Assembly (NCBI RefSeq): GCF_018613195.1
Contig: NZ_JAGGQQ010000025.1
Coordinates: 1 to 39,669, forward strand
Origin: Bacillus sp. ISL-45
GTDB lineage: Bacteria > Bacillota > Bacilli > Bacillales > Cytobacillaceae
Reading direction: 5' to 3'
DNA length: 39,669 nucleotides
Shown: one piece after another, positions 32,635 through 39,669 of the stretch
How positions within the stretch are numbered: the first letter of the stretch is position 1
How the letters are laid out: every line of letters begins with the position of its first letter
Notes under the pieces: generated by a model
The model's input: only the letters and a program-made list of their open reading frames with translations
What the model was told of the DNA's origin: nothing
Databases searched by the model: none
Position numbers and translations under genes: made by a program

Positions 32635-34356
32635 ATGATACGGAGATTCTTTACTTATTACCGCCCTCATCGGCGGTTATTCATCATTGACTTCAGCAGT
32701 GCGGTGATAGTTGCCTTGTTGGAGCTTGCTTTTCCGCTCGCTGTGCAATGGTTTATTGATACCTTATTACCTGGCGGGAACTGGAATATGATCGTCAGTG
32801 TTAGCATCGGGTTGCTGCTGTTGTATGTCATCAGCACATTGCTTCAATTCATCGTCAATTATTGGGGCCACAAGCTGGGAATCAATATTGAGACCGACAT
32901 GAGGCAGCAGCTGTTTCAGCATGTGCAGAAGCAATCGTTCCGCTTTTTCGATAATACGAAGACCGGACATATCATGAGCCGGATCACCAATGACCTTTTT
33001 GATTTAGGCGAGCTGGCGCACCATGGACCGGAGGATTTATTCATTGCGGTGATGACATTCGTCGGTGCATTCTGGATCATGCTGACGATCAACGTCAATC
33101 TGGCATTGACTACGATGATCATCGTGCCATTCCTGATCTGGCTGATTACCTATTCCAACCTGAAGATGAACGCGGCGTGGAAAAACATGTACACAGATAT
33201 TGCCGATGTCAATGCCAGGGTTGAGGACAGCGTGTCCGGTATCAGGGTGGTCCAGTCTTTTACGAATGAAGATTTTGAGATTGAGAGATTCACAAAGAAT
33301 AATCGCAAGTTCCGTCGTGCTAAATTGAGTGCCTATAAGGTGATGTCCTTCAGTTCATCGAGCATTTATATGCTGACAAGGCTGATTGTTCTTGTTGTTC
33401 TCGTGTACGGTGCATGGCTGAGTTTCCAGGGGACCTTGAGCTATGGTGAATTGGTCGGCTTCGTCCTGTATGTGAACGTTCTTTTCAAGCCAATCGATAA
33501 AATCAGTGCCATCCTTGAGTTGTATCCAAAAGGGATGGCAGGTTTCAAACGGTTTACCGAACTGATGGACCAGAGTCCAGATGTCGTTGACCGGGAAGAG
33601 GCGATTGAGGTCGCTGGTTTGAAAGGGAATATTGAATTACGGGATGTCACGTTCAGCTATGATGAAAATAAACCGGTCTTGGAAGCAATCGATTTGAGAA
33701 TCAATCATGGGGAAACGGTCGCGTTCGTCGGGCCTTCTGGTGCAGGGAAAACGACGATATGTTCATTGATTCCGCGCTTTTACGATGTTAACAGCGGCGC
33801 GATCGCGATCGATGGCATCGATATCCGCGAGATGACGAAGAAATCACTGCGCTCGCAAATCGGGATTGTCCAGCAGGATGTATTCCTTTTTACCGGAACG
33901 CTGCGTGAGAATATTGCATACGGTTCACTCGGGGCAACGCATGAGGATATCGTTAAAGCCGCTAAGCAAGCGCATCTGGAAGATTTCATCGCTGCCCTGC
34001 CGGATGGCTATGAAACGCAGATCGGAGAACGCGGCCTGAAGCTGTCGGGAGGACAGAAGCAGCGGATTGCGATTGCGCGGATGTTCTTGAAGAATCCGCC
34101 GATTCTGATTCTTGATGAAGCGACCTCGGCCCTCGATACCGAAACAGAAAGAATCATCCAGAAAGCTCTCGGGGAATTATCCAAGAACCGGACAACACTC
34201 GTCATTGCCCACAGACTGGCAACGATTCGAAGTGCCGACAGAATTGTCGTTGTCACTGAGGACGGAATTGCCGAGGAAGGCAGCCATGATGAGCTGATTG
34301 AACATGGAGGCATCTTCGCGAACCTGCATAAAGTCCAGTTTGAAACTTCTGTTTAG
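32635..34356 (+). CDS. ABC exporter, fused permease-ATPase half transporter
   Basis: 573-residue type IV exporter half, expected to work as a homodimer (no partner half gene next to it). Six membrane helices (~15-285) carry the coupling-helix region RITNDLFDLGELAHHG, then the ATPase domain: Walker A 366-373 (GPSGAGKT), Q-loop in IVQQDVFLF, signature LSGGQ 470-474, Walker B LILDEATSALD from 491, and H526 (IAHRLAT). All catalytic residues are present. Sav1866/MsbA-type lipid or drug exporters share this build; the substrate is unknown. Confidence 0.93.
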   Translation: MIRRFFTYYRPHRRLFIIDFSSAVIVALLELAFPLAVQWFIDTLLPGGNWNMIVSVSIGLLLLYVISTLLQFIVNYWGHKLGINIETDMRQQLFQHVQKQSFRFFDNTKTGHIMSRITNDLFDLGELAHHGPEDLFIAVMTFVGAFWIMLTINVNLALTTMIIVPFLIWLITYSNLKMNAAWKNMYTDIADVNARVEDSVSGIRVVQSFTNEDFEIERFTKNNRKFRRAKLSAYKVMSFSSSSIYMLTRLIVLVVLVYGAWLSFQGTLSYGELVGFVLYVNVLFKPIDKISAILELYPKGMAGFKRFTELMDQSPDVVDREEAIEVAGLKGNIELRDVTFSYDENKPVLEAIDLRINHGETVAFVGPSGAGKTTICSLIPRFYDVNSGAIAIDGIDIREMTKKSLRSQIGIVQQDVFLFTGTLRENIAYGSLGATHEDIVKAAKQAHLEDFIAALPDGYETQIGERGLKLSGGQKQRIAIARMFLKNPPILILDEATSALDTETERIIQKALGELSKNRTTLVIAHRLATIRSADRIVVVTEDGIAEEGSHDELIEHGGIFANLHKVQFETSV

Positions 34357-34379
34357 GGTTGGTTTATTTTTCCTGTATT

Positions 34380-34388
34380 TGCTATGAT
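34380..34388 (+). promoter_or_regulatory. Extended -10 promoter for the 72-aa gene
   Basis: TGC-TATGAT (extended -10 form TGN plus TATGAT, 34380-34388) 36 nt before the ATG, with no good -35. Confidence 0.45.
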
Positions 34389-34424
34389 ATAGGTAAAATC
34401 ATGATAGATTTGGAGTGAAGTTCC

Positions 34425-34643
34425 ATGACAGGAACCATAACAATCATAATGGTATTTTCGATCCCGCTAGTCGCGATTGTCACAAGCCATTATCAAAGAG
34501 TAGCCAAAATCAAACACAGCATGATTAAAGACGAAATCGAGCTTGAAAGATTGAAACACGAAAACTACCTGCTGGAAACGGAAAAGATGAAGCTTGAACT
34601 TATGAAGATCGAAAGTCCCCTGGATAAAACCAAAGTGTTATAG
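34425..34643 (+). CDS. Small membrane protein with C-terminal coiled coil (72 aa)
   Basis: One N-terminal membrane helix (TITIIMVFSIPLVAIVTSHY), then a charged continuous helix with heptad-like Leu/Ile spacing (IELERLKHENYLLETEKMKL). The layout recalls PspB-type phage-shock proteins, but there is no sequence proof. GGAGTGAAG lies 6-8 nt before the ATG. Own promoter and a strong terminator make it a monocistronic unit. Confidence 0.78.
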   Translation: MTGTITIIMVFSIPLVAIVTSHYQRVAKIKHSMIKDEIELERLKHENYLLETEKMKLELMKIESPLDKTKVL

Positions 34644-34649
34644 GATTTG

Positions 34650-34683
34650 CCCTCTCGCAGAATTGAATGCGAGGGGGTTTTTA
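34650..34683 (+). terminator. Terminator of the 72-aa gene
   Basis: CCCTCTCGC (34650-34658) pairs with GCGAGGGGG (34669-34677, one wobble), followed by T5. Confidence 0.92.
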
Positions 34684-34752
34684 TATTTAGAGACTTACAG
34701 AGTTGATTGATAGCACCAGGTGATTTTCGATTTTCCAATATTAGGCTGAAGA

Positions 34753-34884
34753 GGAGATTATCCTGTTTTTTCGGGAGATTATCCTTAATGATCGGGAGAA
34801 TAACCATGTTTTTTGGGAGATTACGCTTATTGATTGGGCAAATAACCAGGTTGTTCGGGAGATTATGCTGCCTCATCGGAAAGT
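34753..34884. repeat. 21-bp tandem array (about six copies)
   Basis: GGAGA-type unit starts at 34753, 34774, 34795, 34816, 34837 (as GGCAA) and 34858, with a seventh trace near 34879. Odd and even units differ, so the true period may be 42 bp: one kind reads GGGAGATTATCCTTAATGAT, the other GGGAGAATAACCATG followed by a T run. The unit length is a multiple of 3 and both strands stay open, but no ribosome binding site was found. The surrounding 34684-35107 holds no other recognisable feature. Confidence 0.75.
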
Positions 34885-35107
34885 ATAGGGCAGTCAGCCA
34901 GGTTGAACAGGTAAAAAGATGATTTGCCATGAAATTTCCGAGTTGAAATTGTACCGACAATCAACTTTCCACTCAATTTTATATGAAACTTTCAATTTTT
35001 TGAGTGAATTATTCCTCCCACAGGTTACTCCTGCCTCTTCCTTGGCTAATTCCAAGCCTAATTCCCGGTCTAATTCCCCTTATTTTAAAAAAATGGTTAA
35101 ATATCCC

Positions 35108-35136
35108 TTGTGATATGGCGTAAAATGTTATATAGT
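35108..35136 (+). promoter_or_regulatory. Promoter of the GntR-ABC operon
   Basis: TTGTGA (35108-35113), 17-bp spacer, TATAGT (35131-35136), the -10 lying inside the palindromic operator. Confidence 0.65.
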
Positions 35137-35162
35137 GCATTACAACAGTAATGCACTATATA
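35129..35162 (+). promoter_or_regulatory. Perfect 15-bp-arm palindrome, probable GntR operator
   Basis: Arm TATATAGTGCATTAC (35129-35143) and its exact complement (35148-35162) around AACA. It overlaps the -10 box and ends 22 bp before the TTG start of the GntR gene, consistent with autorepression by a YtrA-type dimer. A role as an mRNA hairpin cannot be excluded, but no T run follows. Confidence 0.78.
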
Positions 35163-35184
35163 GCCTGTTAGAGGAGGTGCGGGA

Positions 35185-35568
35185 TTGATCCTGAATTCAG
35201 ATAGCATGAAACCGATTTACGTCCAGATTGCTGAGTGGCTGGAAACGGAGATTCTCAGCGAGAGTATCAAGAGGGATGAGAAGGTTTATTCACAATATCA
35301 GCTTGCGGAAATGCTGAATATCAATCCGGCGACAGCAGCAAAAGGGTTGAATATTTTGGCGGATGAAAACATTGTTTATAAAAAACGCGGTCTCGGGATG
35401 TTCGTATCTGAGGATGCGAAGAAAATTATCATGGCGAAACGGAGGAACCAGACATTGAAGTCATTGGTGGCTGAGTTGGTGCGGGAAGCGGAGCATCTCC
35501 AGGTGACGGAAGAGGAATTGATCGAGATGATCCAGGAAGCCAAACGGGATTTAAAGGGGGATACATGA
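35185..35568 (+). CDS. GntR family regulator, YtrA subfamily
   Basis: 127 residues: winged helix-turn-helix (~1-75, with KPIYVQIAEWLETEIL, QLAEMLNINPATAAKGLNIL and KKRGLGMFVSEDAK) plus the short helical C-terminus characteristic of YtrA-type regulators, which lack a large ligand domain. TTG start with GAGGAGGTG about 5 nt upstream. Its stop overlaps the following ATPase gene (ATGA), and a perfect palindrome covers its promoter. It probably represses its own ABC operon until an envelope or antibiotic signal. Confidence 0.92.
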   Translation: MILNSDSMKPIYVQIAEWLETEILSESIKRDEKVYSQYQLAEMLNINPATAAKGLNILADENIVYKKRGLGMFVSEDAKKIIMAKRRNQTLKSLVAELVREAEHLQVTEEELIEMIQEAKRDLKGDT

Positions 35569-36470
35569 TGAGTGTGCTGGAGTTCGAATCTGTAACAAAA
35601 ACATATGGGAAGAAAAAAGCTTTGGATAATCTTTCGTTTTCCATAGGTGAAAATAAAATCACCGGTTTGATTGGCAGGAATGGCGCCGGCAAGACGACGA
35701 TGCTGAAAATCGCTGCAGGTTTTATGCGAGAGAGTTCAGGTGGAGTCACAGTGTTTGGAGAGAATCCGTTTAATAATCTTACCGTGTCTGCGAACATGAT
35801 CATGATTGATAATGACATGAACTTGCCAGCCGCACTGAATCTCGGAGAACTTCTGGAGGCAGCTGGCGATTTTTATCATAACTGGGATATGAAATTGGCA
35901 CGGAATCTGCTTGATTATTTCGGCCTGGATCCAAAGCAGACGCATGCTGGGCTGTCAAAGGGGATGAAAAATACCTTCAATGCGATTTTAGGGCTGGCTG
36001 CCCGCTGCCCGCTGACCATTTTCGATGAACCGACAAACGGAATGGATGCGGGTGTAAGGAAGGATTTTTACCGGGCGCTCTTGAAGGATTACATCGCCAA
36101 TCCCCGCACGATCATCATCTCAAGCCATCACCTGAACGAGGTGGAAGATATCCTTGAAGACATACTGCTCCTGAAGGACGGAAAGCAATTTTTGCATATG
36201 CCGATTGAAGAGCTCCGGGAGTTTGCAGTTATTGTGAGCGGAAAAGAAGAAGCAATGAAGAACTGGCTCCGAGGCCATGAGGTATTTCATAAAAGCAATA
36301 CCGAATTCGGCAGGACGTATACGGTGATCCGCAATGACCTTTCCGATGACCAGATTGCCGCAGCGATGAAAAATAGCCTGGAGTTCTCGACCATTTCAAA
36401 CGAGGATCTCTGTCTGTACTTGACGAGCCAGGAGAAAGGCGGGATTGATGATGTATTTAACAAAGGTTAG
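35568..36470 (+). CDS. ABC transporter ATP-binding protein (YtrB-like)
   Basis: About 300 residues. Walker A GRNGAGKT (37-44, counted from the ATG at 35565), signature LSKGMKN (130-136, degenerate compared with LSGGQ, as often in this subfamily), Walker B LTIFDEPTNGMD (from 150) and the switch His in ISSHHLNEVEDI. The extra C-terminal ~90 residues are family-typical. Two ATGs (35565, 35568) follow AAAGGGGG; the second is better spaced. It is coupled to the GntR gene and overlaps the permease gene. Confidence 0.92.
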   Translation: MSVLEFESVTKTYGKKKALDNLSFSIGENKITGLIGRNGAGKTTMLKIAAGFMRESSGGVTVFGENPFNNLTVSANMIMIDNDMNLPAALNLGELLEAAGDFYHNWDMKLARNLLDYFGLDPKQTHAGLSKGMKNTFNAILGLAARCPLTIFDEPTNGMDAGVRKDFYRALLKDYIANPRTIIISSHHLNEVEDILEDILLLKDGKQFLHMPIEELREFAVIVSGKEEAMKNWLRGHEVFHKSNTEFGRTYTVIRNDLSDDQIAAAMKNSLEFSTISNEDLCLYLTSQEKGGIDDVFNKG

Positions 36471-37197
36471 CCTTTGGGATGTTGTGAAAAAACAGTTTCG
36501 TTTTAAGTTGAAATCATACCGGGGGGTATTCACTTCCTTGATGCTGCTGCAGATCATCGGGCTTCTTTTTTCGCTTGGCGGAGAAGGAGGCAGTGGCGGA
36601 GGATCGGAAAGTTTCAGTTATGATATGAACTATTACTCTGGCAATTTCCTCCTTGCATTTATGATGATTTGGGCTTTCATCTCAGCGATCGTCGTTACCA
36701 CCCAGGCTTATCGATATGATGATTACTCTTTTGTGGCCAACAGGCTGAGCAGTCATTTATCGAATATCCTGTTCCTGGGCTGGGCAAGCATCATCGGTGG
36801 TGTCACATTCGTGCTTGCAAGCCAATCACTGAAGCTTGTTTTTTTATTCCAACAGGACCGGAAATTCATTGAAAGCGAGCCAATGACAGTGCTGCAAGTG
36901 GCAGAAGGTCTTGCTGCTACAATTCTCTATTTGTTCCTGTTCACAGCGGTGGGCTACCTGGTCGGGATACTGGTTCAAAAGAGCAAAATTTTTACCATAA
37001 TCCTTCCAGCGCTCCTTTTCGGAAGCATATTTTTAAATGTGTTCCTGGCGAATGAGTCTACCTATGTGATTGATATCGGCCAAGTTTTTATGAGAGAAAC
37101 ATCCTTTCTGCTATTCATGTTAAAAGTACTGCTGACATCCGCGCTTGCCTATGGGATATCAGCCCTGATTTCTAACAGCCTGGAGGTGAGGAAATGA
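36448..37197 (+). CDS. ABC transporter permease subunit
   Basis: About 249 residues with six predicted membrane helices. A Gly/Ser-rich extracytoplasmic loop (GGEGGSGGGSESF, ~46-58) follows the first helix. Matches the membrane subunit position in YtrABC-like operons. Starts within the end of the ATPase gene; TTG 36445, ATG 36448 and ATG 36451 are all possible. Its stop overlaps the next gene by 4 nt (ATGA). Confidence 0.85.
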   Translation: MMYLTKVSLWDVVKKQFRFKLKSYRGVFTSLMLLQIIGLLFSLGGEGGSGGGSESFSYDMNYYSGNFLLAFMMIWAFISAIVVTTQAYRYDDYSFVANRLSSHLSNILFLGWASIIGGVTFVLASQSLKLVFLFQQDRKFIESEPMTVLQVAEGLAATILYLFLFTAVGYLVGILVQKSKIFTIILPALLFGSIFLNVFLANESTYVIDIGQVFMRETSFLLFMLKVLLTSALAYGISALISNSLEVRK

Positions 37198-37883
37198 GTT
37201 TGGTAGTTTTACTTTTATTTATCATTTTGCTGATCGTAAGTTTCGGCAGCTTTTCAAATAGATTTCTAGGTGCCAGATTCATGAGCGGCAGCATCGTCAC
37301 AAAGGTCTTTGCAGGGTACCTCGTCATCCTGCTGGTGGCGGGAATTCTCGCATTCATGGTGCCTGTGGAGGATACCATAAAAGGCGAGTATCTGACGGAT
37401 GAGGAGTTAGCGGAAAATGATCGGTTGAATAGCGATATTTACCAAACGGTCCAATCAGGTAAAATTGACGAAGCGGAAGGGCTCACCAAAAAAGGATCCT
37501 GGGATTTTCCCCTCGAAGGGAAGCATCTGGACATGAATATCATGGCACAGAATTTAATGGTGTTCATCGAAAAGGATCCATCTGATGAGGGGAAAGTAGA
37601 AGTGACTCATTACTCCACTTATTCCTATATCGACAATATAGATATAACCAGCCGCATCAAATCACCGGACATTGAATTAAATGGAACCACTCTGAAAATC
37701 TACCCGGTCGAACCTTTAAATATCAAGCTTATTAAGTATAAAAACGCATTTCCTTTTACTCAATTCACCGAAGACGAAGAGCAGTTCACCAGCGGTTATG
37801 GATTGATGCAAGGATTGGAATTCATCTATATCACTGTTCCTTCTGATACCGAGGTGAGCGGCGGCGGATATGTGATCAACTGA
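37194..37883 (+). CDS. Accessory membrane protein of the GntR-ABC operon
   Basis: 229 residues, family not recognised. Two N-terminal membrane helices (~2-20 and ~35-56), then an extracytoplasmic domain of ~170 residues (from VPVEDTIKGEYLTDEELAEN) with a beta-rich second half (DITSRIKSPDIELNGTTLKI). Only the ATGA overlap and operon position link it to the transporter. It may be a substrate- or signal-binding partner, by inference. A terminator follows. Confidence 0.82.
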   Translation: MSLVVLLLFIILLIVSFGSFSNRFLGARFMSGSIVTKVFAGYLVILLVAGILAFMVPVEDTIKGEYLTDEELAENDRLNSDIYQTVQSGKIDEAEGLTKKGSWDFPLEGKHLDMNIMAQNLMVFIEKDPSDEGKVEVTHYSTYSYIDNIDITSRIKSPDIELNGTTLKIYPVEPLNIKLIKYKNAFPFTQFTEDEEQFTSGYGLMQGLEFIYITVPSDTEVSGGGYVIN

Positions 37884-37888
37884 CTTTG

Positions 37889-37916
37889 GAGTCCCTCTTA
37901 TCAGGGGCTCTTTTTC
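37889..37916 (+). terminator. Terminator of the GntR-ABC operon
   Basis: GAGTCCCT (37889-37896) pairs with AGGGGCTC (37903-37910, one wobble) followed by T5. Confidence 0.88.
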
Positions 37917-37935
37917 GTATCCGGGTTATGTACGG

Positions 37936-37941
37936 TATAAT
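37936..37941 (+). promoter_or_regulatory. -10 box of the exporter gene
   Basis: Perfect TATAAT 33 nt before the ATG; the -35 would fall in the T run of the preceding terminator and is weak. Confidence 0.5.
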
Positions 37942-37973
37942 GAGAGTATGTATTTAAAAATGAGGAATGAAAA

Positions 37974-39032
37974 ATGGCTATACTAAAAAAATTCAATTTT
38001 GTCGGAGGAAGGGTTCTAAAAACGGGGATTGCGGTGTTCATTACGGCATTGATCTGCGAGCTGTTAGGCTGGCCGCCGATGTTCGCCGTGATTACCGCGA
38101 TTGTGACGATTGAACCAACCGCGGCAGATTCGATAAGAAAAGCATATGTAAGATTCCCGGCGTCGGCGATTGGAGCTGCTTTTTCCGTCGTCTTCAACTT
38201 TGCCTTCGGCGACAGCCCGCTAACCTATATGCTCGTTGCCGTCGCAACCATCATTGCCTGCCACAGGCTGCACCTGCAGGATGGTGCGCTGGTGGCGGTG
38301 CTCACCGGCGTCGCCATGATTTCTACTGTCCATGACCACTATCTGTCCAGTTTTTTCATCCGTCTTGGTACAACTTTGACTGGGCTGACGGTATCGACCC
38401 TGGTGAACCTGCTCGTGATCCGTCCTGATTATTCTAAATCAATCAAGGCAAAAATCCGGCAGCTGATTGTGGAAACGGGAGACTTGATAGAAGGCAGGGG
38501 AACGGAAATCACAAGGCATCAGCCTTTGCACCGGGAAACTAGGTCCGACTTCCAGAAAATCCTGAAAGACTTGGAAGCGATTGAAACACTGTGCAAGTAT
38601 CAAAAGAAAGAATGGAAACTGCACCAATTTGACCGGAAGGACATGCGGAATATCCATTATGAATTCAAGAAGCTGACGATTTTGAGACAAGTCCATTATC
38701 ACGTCGGAAATTTGGTTTCCCTCCCATCGATGCACCTTCCCGAGGCAAAATCACAGATAGTCGAAGCCATGGTAAAATCGATCAAGTCCGCGTTCCACCA
38801 TCCCGATTTTGCGATGGATGAATCCCACGATGCTATTGTAAAAGAACTGCTGGATTTATTGAGGCATGAGGTAGATGGACGGGATGCTTGCTCCCACCGA
38901 TTCTCCGAAGAAACAGTCATCTATTATGAACTGGTCTCGATCCACGACCTGCTGGAAGAGTTGAACCATATTCACAAATTCGAAATCAGGCATCAAAAGC
39001 TGCTTGAAAAATCATTGGATATAAGCTCCTGA
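37974..39032 (+). CDS. Aromatic acid exporter family membrane protein (ArAE_1/YgaE-like)
   Basis: 352 residues. The N-terminal ~150 form about five or six membrane helices with GGRVLKTGIAVFITALICELL and VITAIVTIEPTAADSIRKAY, the signature of the ArAE_1/FUSC-like family. The C-terminal ~200 residues are a cytosolic helical domain (LKDLEAIETLCKYQKKEWKL, TILRQVHYHVGNLVSL). Length equals that remembered for B. subtilis YgaE. Thought to export aromatic acids or related toxic organic acids; not demonstrated for this subgroup. TGAGGAATG lies before the ATG. Terminator overlaps the stop. Confidence 0.88.
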   Translation: MAILKKFNFVGGRVLKTGIAVFITALICELLGWPPMFAVITAIVTIEPTAADSIRKAYVRFPASAIGAAFSVVFNFAFGDSPLTYMLVAVATIIACHRLHLQDGALVAVLTGVAMISTVHDHYLSSFFIRLGTTLTGLTVSTLVNLLVIRPDYSKSIKAKIRQLIVETGDLIEGRGTEITRHQPLHRETRSDFQKILKDLEAIETLCKYQKKEWKLHQFDRKDMRNIHYEFKKLTILRQVHYHVGNLVSLPSMHLPEAKSQIVEAMVKSIKSAFHHPDFAMDESHDAIVKELLDLLRHEVDGRDACSHRFSEETVIYYELVSIHDLLEELNHIHKFEIRHQKLLEKSLDISS

Positions 39033-39046
39033 TCGGGGCTTTTTTG
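39024..39046 (+). terminator. Terminator of the exporter gene
   Basis: AGCTCC (39024-39029) pairs with GGGGCT (39035-39040, one wobble) followed by T6; it overlaps the stop codon. Confidence 0.85.
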
Positions 39047-39107
39047 TTTTGCATTAAAGCATCGGACAGGTATGTAGAAGAAGCCAGAAAAGTTATCCGA
39101 ACCCGGT

Positions 39108-39669
39108 GACAGATTTGGTGGGAAAGGAAGAATAGCTGTCAAAAGAAAGCCAAACTTAAGACAGGTTAGGTGGAAAAAGCAGAAAAGCTGTCAGAAGTAG
39201 GCTCAACTTAAGACAGGTTTGCTGGGAAAAGAAGAAAAGTTGTCAGAAGTAGGCTCAACTTAAGACAGGTTTGCTGTGAAAAAAAGAAAAGTTGTCAAAA
39301 GAAAGCCCAACTTAAGGCAGGTTTGGTGGAAAAAGCAGAAAAGCTGTCAGAAGTAGGCTCAACTTAAGACAGGTTTGCTGGGAAAAGAAGAAAAGCTGTC
39401 AAAAGAAAGCCCAACTTAAGACAGGTTTGGTGGAAAAAGCAGAAAAGCTGTCAAAAGAAAGCCCAACTTAAGACAGGTTTGGATGAAAAAGTAGAAAAGC
39501 TGTCAAAAGAAAGCCCAACTTAAGACAGGTTTGCTGGGAAAAGAAGAAAAGTTGTCAAAAGAAAGCCCAACTTAAGGCAGGTTTGGTGGAAAAAGCAGAA
39601 AAGCTGTCAGAAGTAGGCTCAACTTAAGACAGGTTTGGTGGAAAAAGCAGAAAAGCTGTCAAAAGAAAA
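39108..39669. repeat. 52-bp tandem array, running off the window end
   Basis: The ACTTAAG landmark recurs at 39154, 39206, 39258, 39310, 39362, 39414, 39466, 39518, 39570 and 39622, always 52 bp apart; GACAG at 39108 is a degenerate leading unit. Each unit holds short inverted arms CTGTC and GACAG around a 19-nt loop that comes in two forms (AGAAGTAGGCTC or AAAAGAAAGCCC before AACTTAA). 52 is not a multiple of 3 and no gene is present after 39032. Confidence 0.93.

Noticed and set aside
34565-34960. 131-codon minus-strand frame through the 21-bp array with NLP-type repeats
   Set aside because: It runs antisense through the terminator and the end of the 72-aa gene, and has no ribosome binding site; the open frame follows from the repeat length.
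39108-39669. CRISPR array at the window end
   Set aside because: The loop segment has only two forms, so it is not a set of unique spacers; it is a minisatellite-type array.

Overview
The window reads as chromosomal DNA of a Bacillus-type firmicute (Bacillaceae; genus not decidable from this alone). The basis is the closeness of glpP/glpD, RNase J1, LtaS, DbpA, EpsC/EpsN/EpsL-like and YtrA/YtrB-like products to their Bacillus subtilis counterparts, strong AGGAGG ribosome binding sites, many TTG/GTG starts, U-rich hairpin terminators, and palindromic intergenic elements of the kind common in this family. No rRNA, tRNA, CRISPR array, prophage or intact insertion sequence was recognised.

Layout: (1) 1-2700, a 53-bp hairpin tandem array, then glpD and glpP on the minus strand with a terminator-type leader in front of glpD. 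(2) 2775-3785, a PAS-methyl-accepting signalling gene broken by a frameshift and an amber stop. (3) 4116-7935, an RNase J1-like gene without its usual rpoY partner, then a SulP anion transporter with a UspA protein. (4) 7942-10982, lipoteichoic acid synthase divergent from an MneS-like Mn efflux protein. (5) 11069-14700, a small unknown gene, a TRM11-like methyltransferase whose 5' end abuts a palindromic repeat, DbpA helicase and another small gene. (6) 14699-20331, an HTH regulator divergent from a VWA protein and a DUF4352-like membrane protein, then a secreted protein of eight 28-residue repeats plus a Gly-rich tail, then an OmpR-type two-component system. (7) 20688-30911, a compact Wzy-type polysaccharide locus in three blocks: EpsC-like dehydratase, EpsN-like aminotransferase and initiating sugar transferase (plus); epimerase, GT2 and GT4 (minus); chain-length protein, flippase and polymerase (plus). 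(8) 31027-34643, pyrroline-5-carboxylate reductase, a membrane protein, a homodimer-type ABC exporter and a small coiled-coil membrane protein. (9) 34753-39032, a 21-bp tandem array, a GntR-ABC operon with a 15-bp-arm palindromic operator, and an aromatic acid exporter-like protein. (10) 39108 to the end, a 52-bp tandem array running off the window.

How it fits together: much of the window concerns the cell envelope, with LTA synthesis, a polysaccharide of probable 4-amino-4,6-dideoxy sugar type, secreted and membrane sensors, and ABC exporters. The most novel-looking unit is the 28-residue-repeat secreted protein with paired TGACAT-type direct repeats upstream and a two-component system downstream. 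The three unrelated tandem arrays (53, 21 and 52 bp) and the dispersed palindromic elements are the main noncoding structure.
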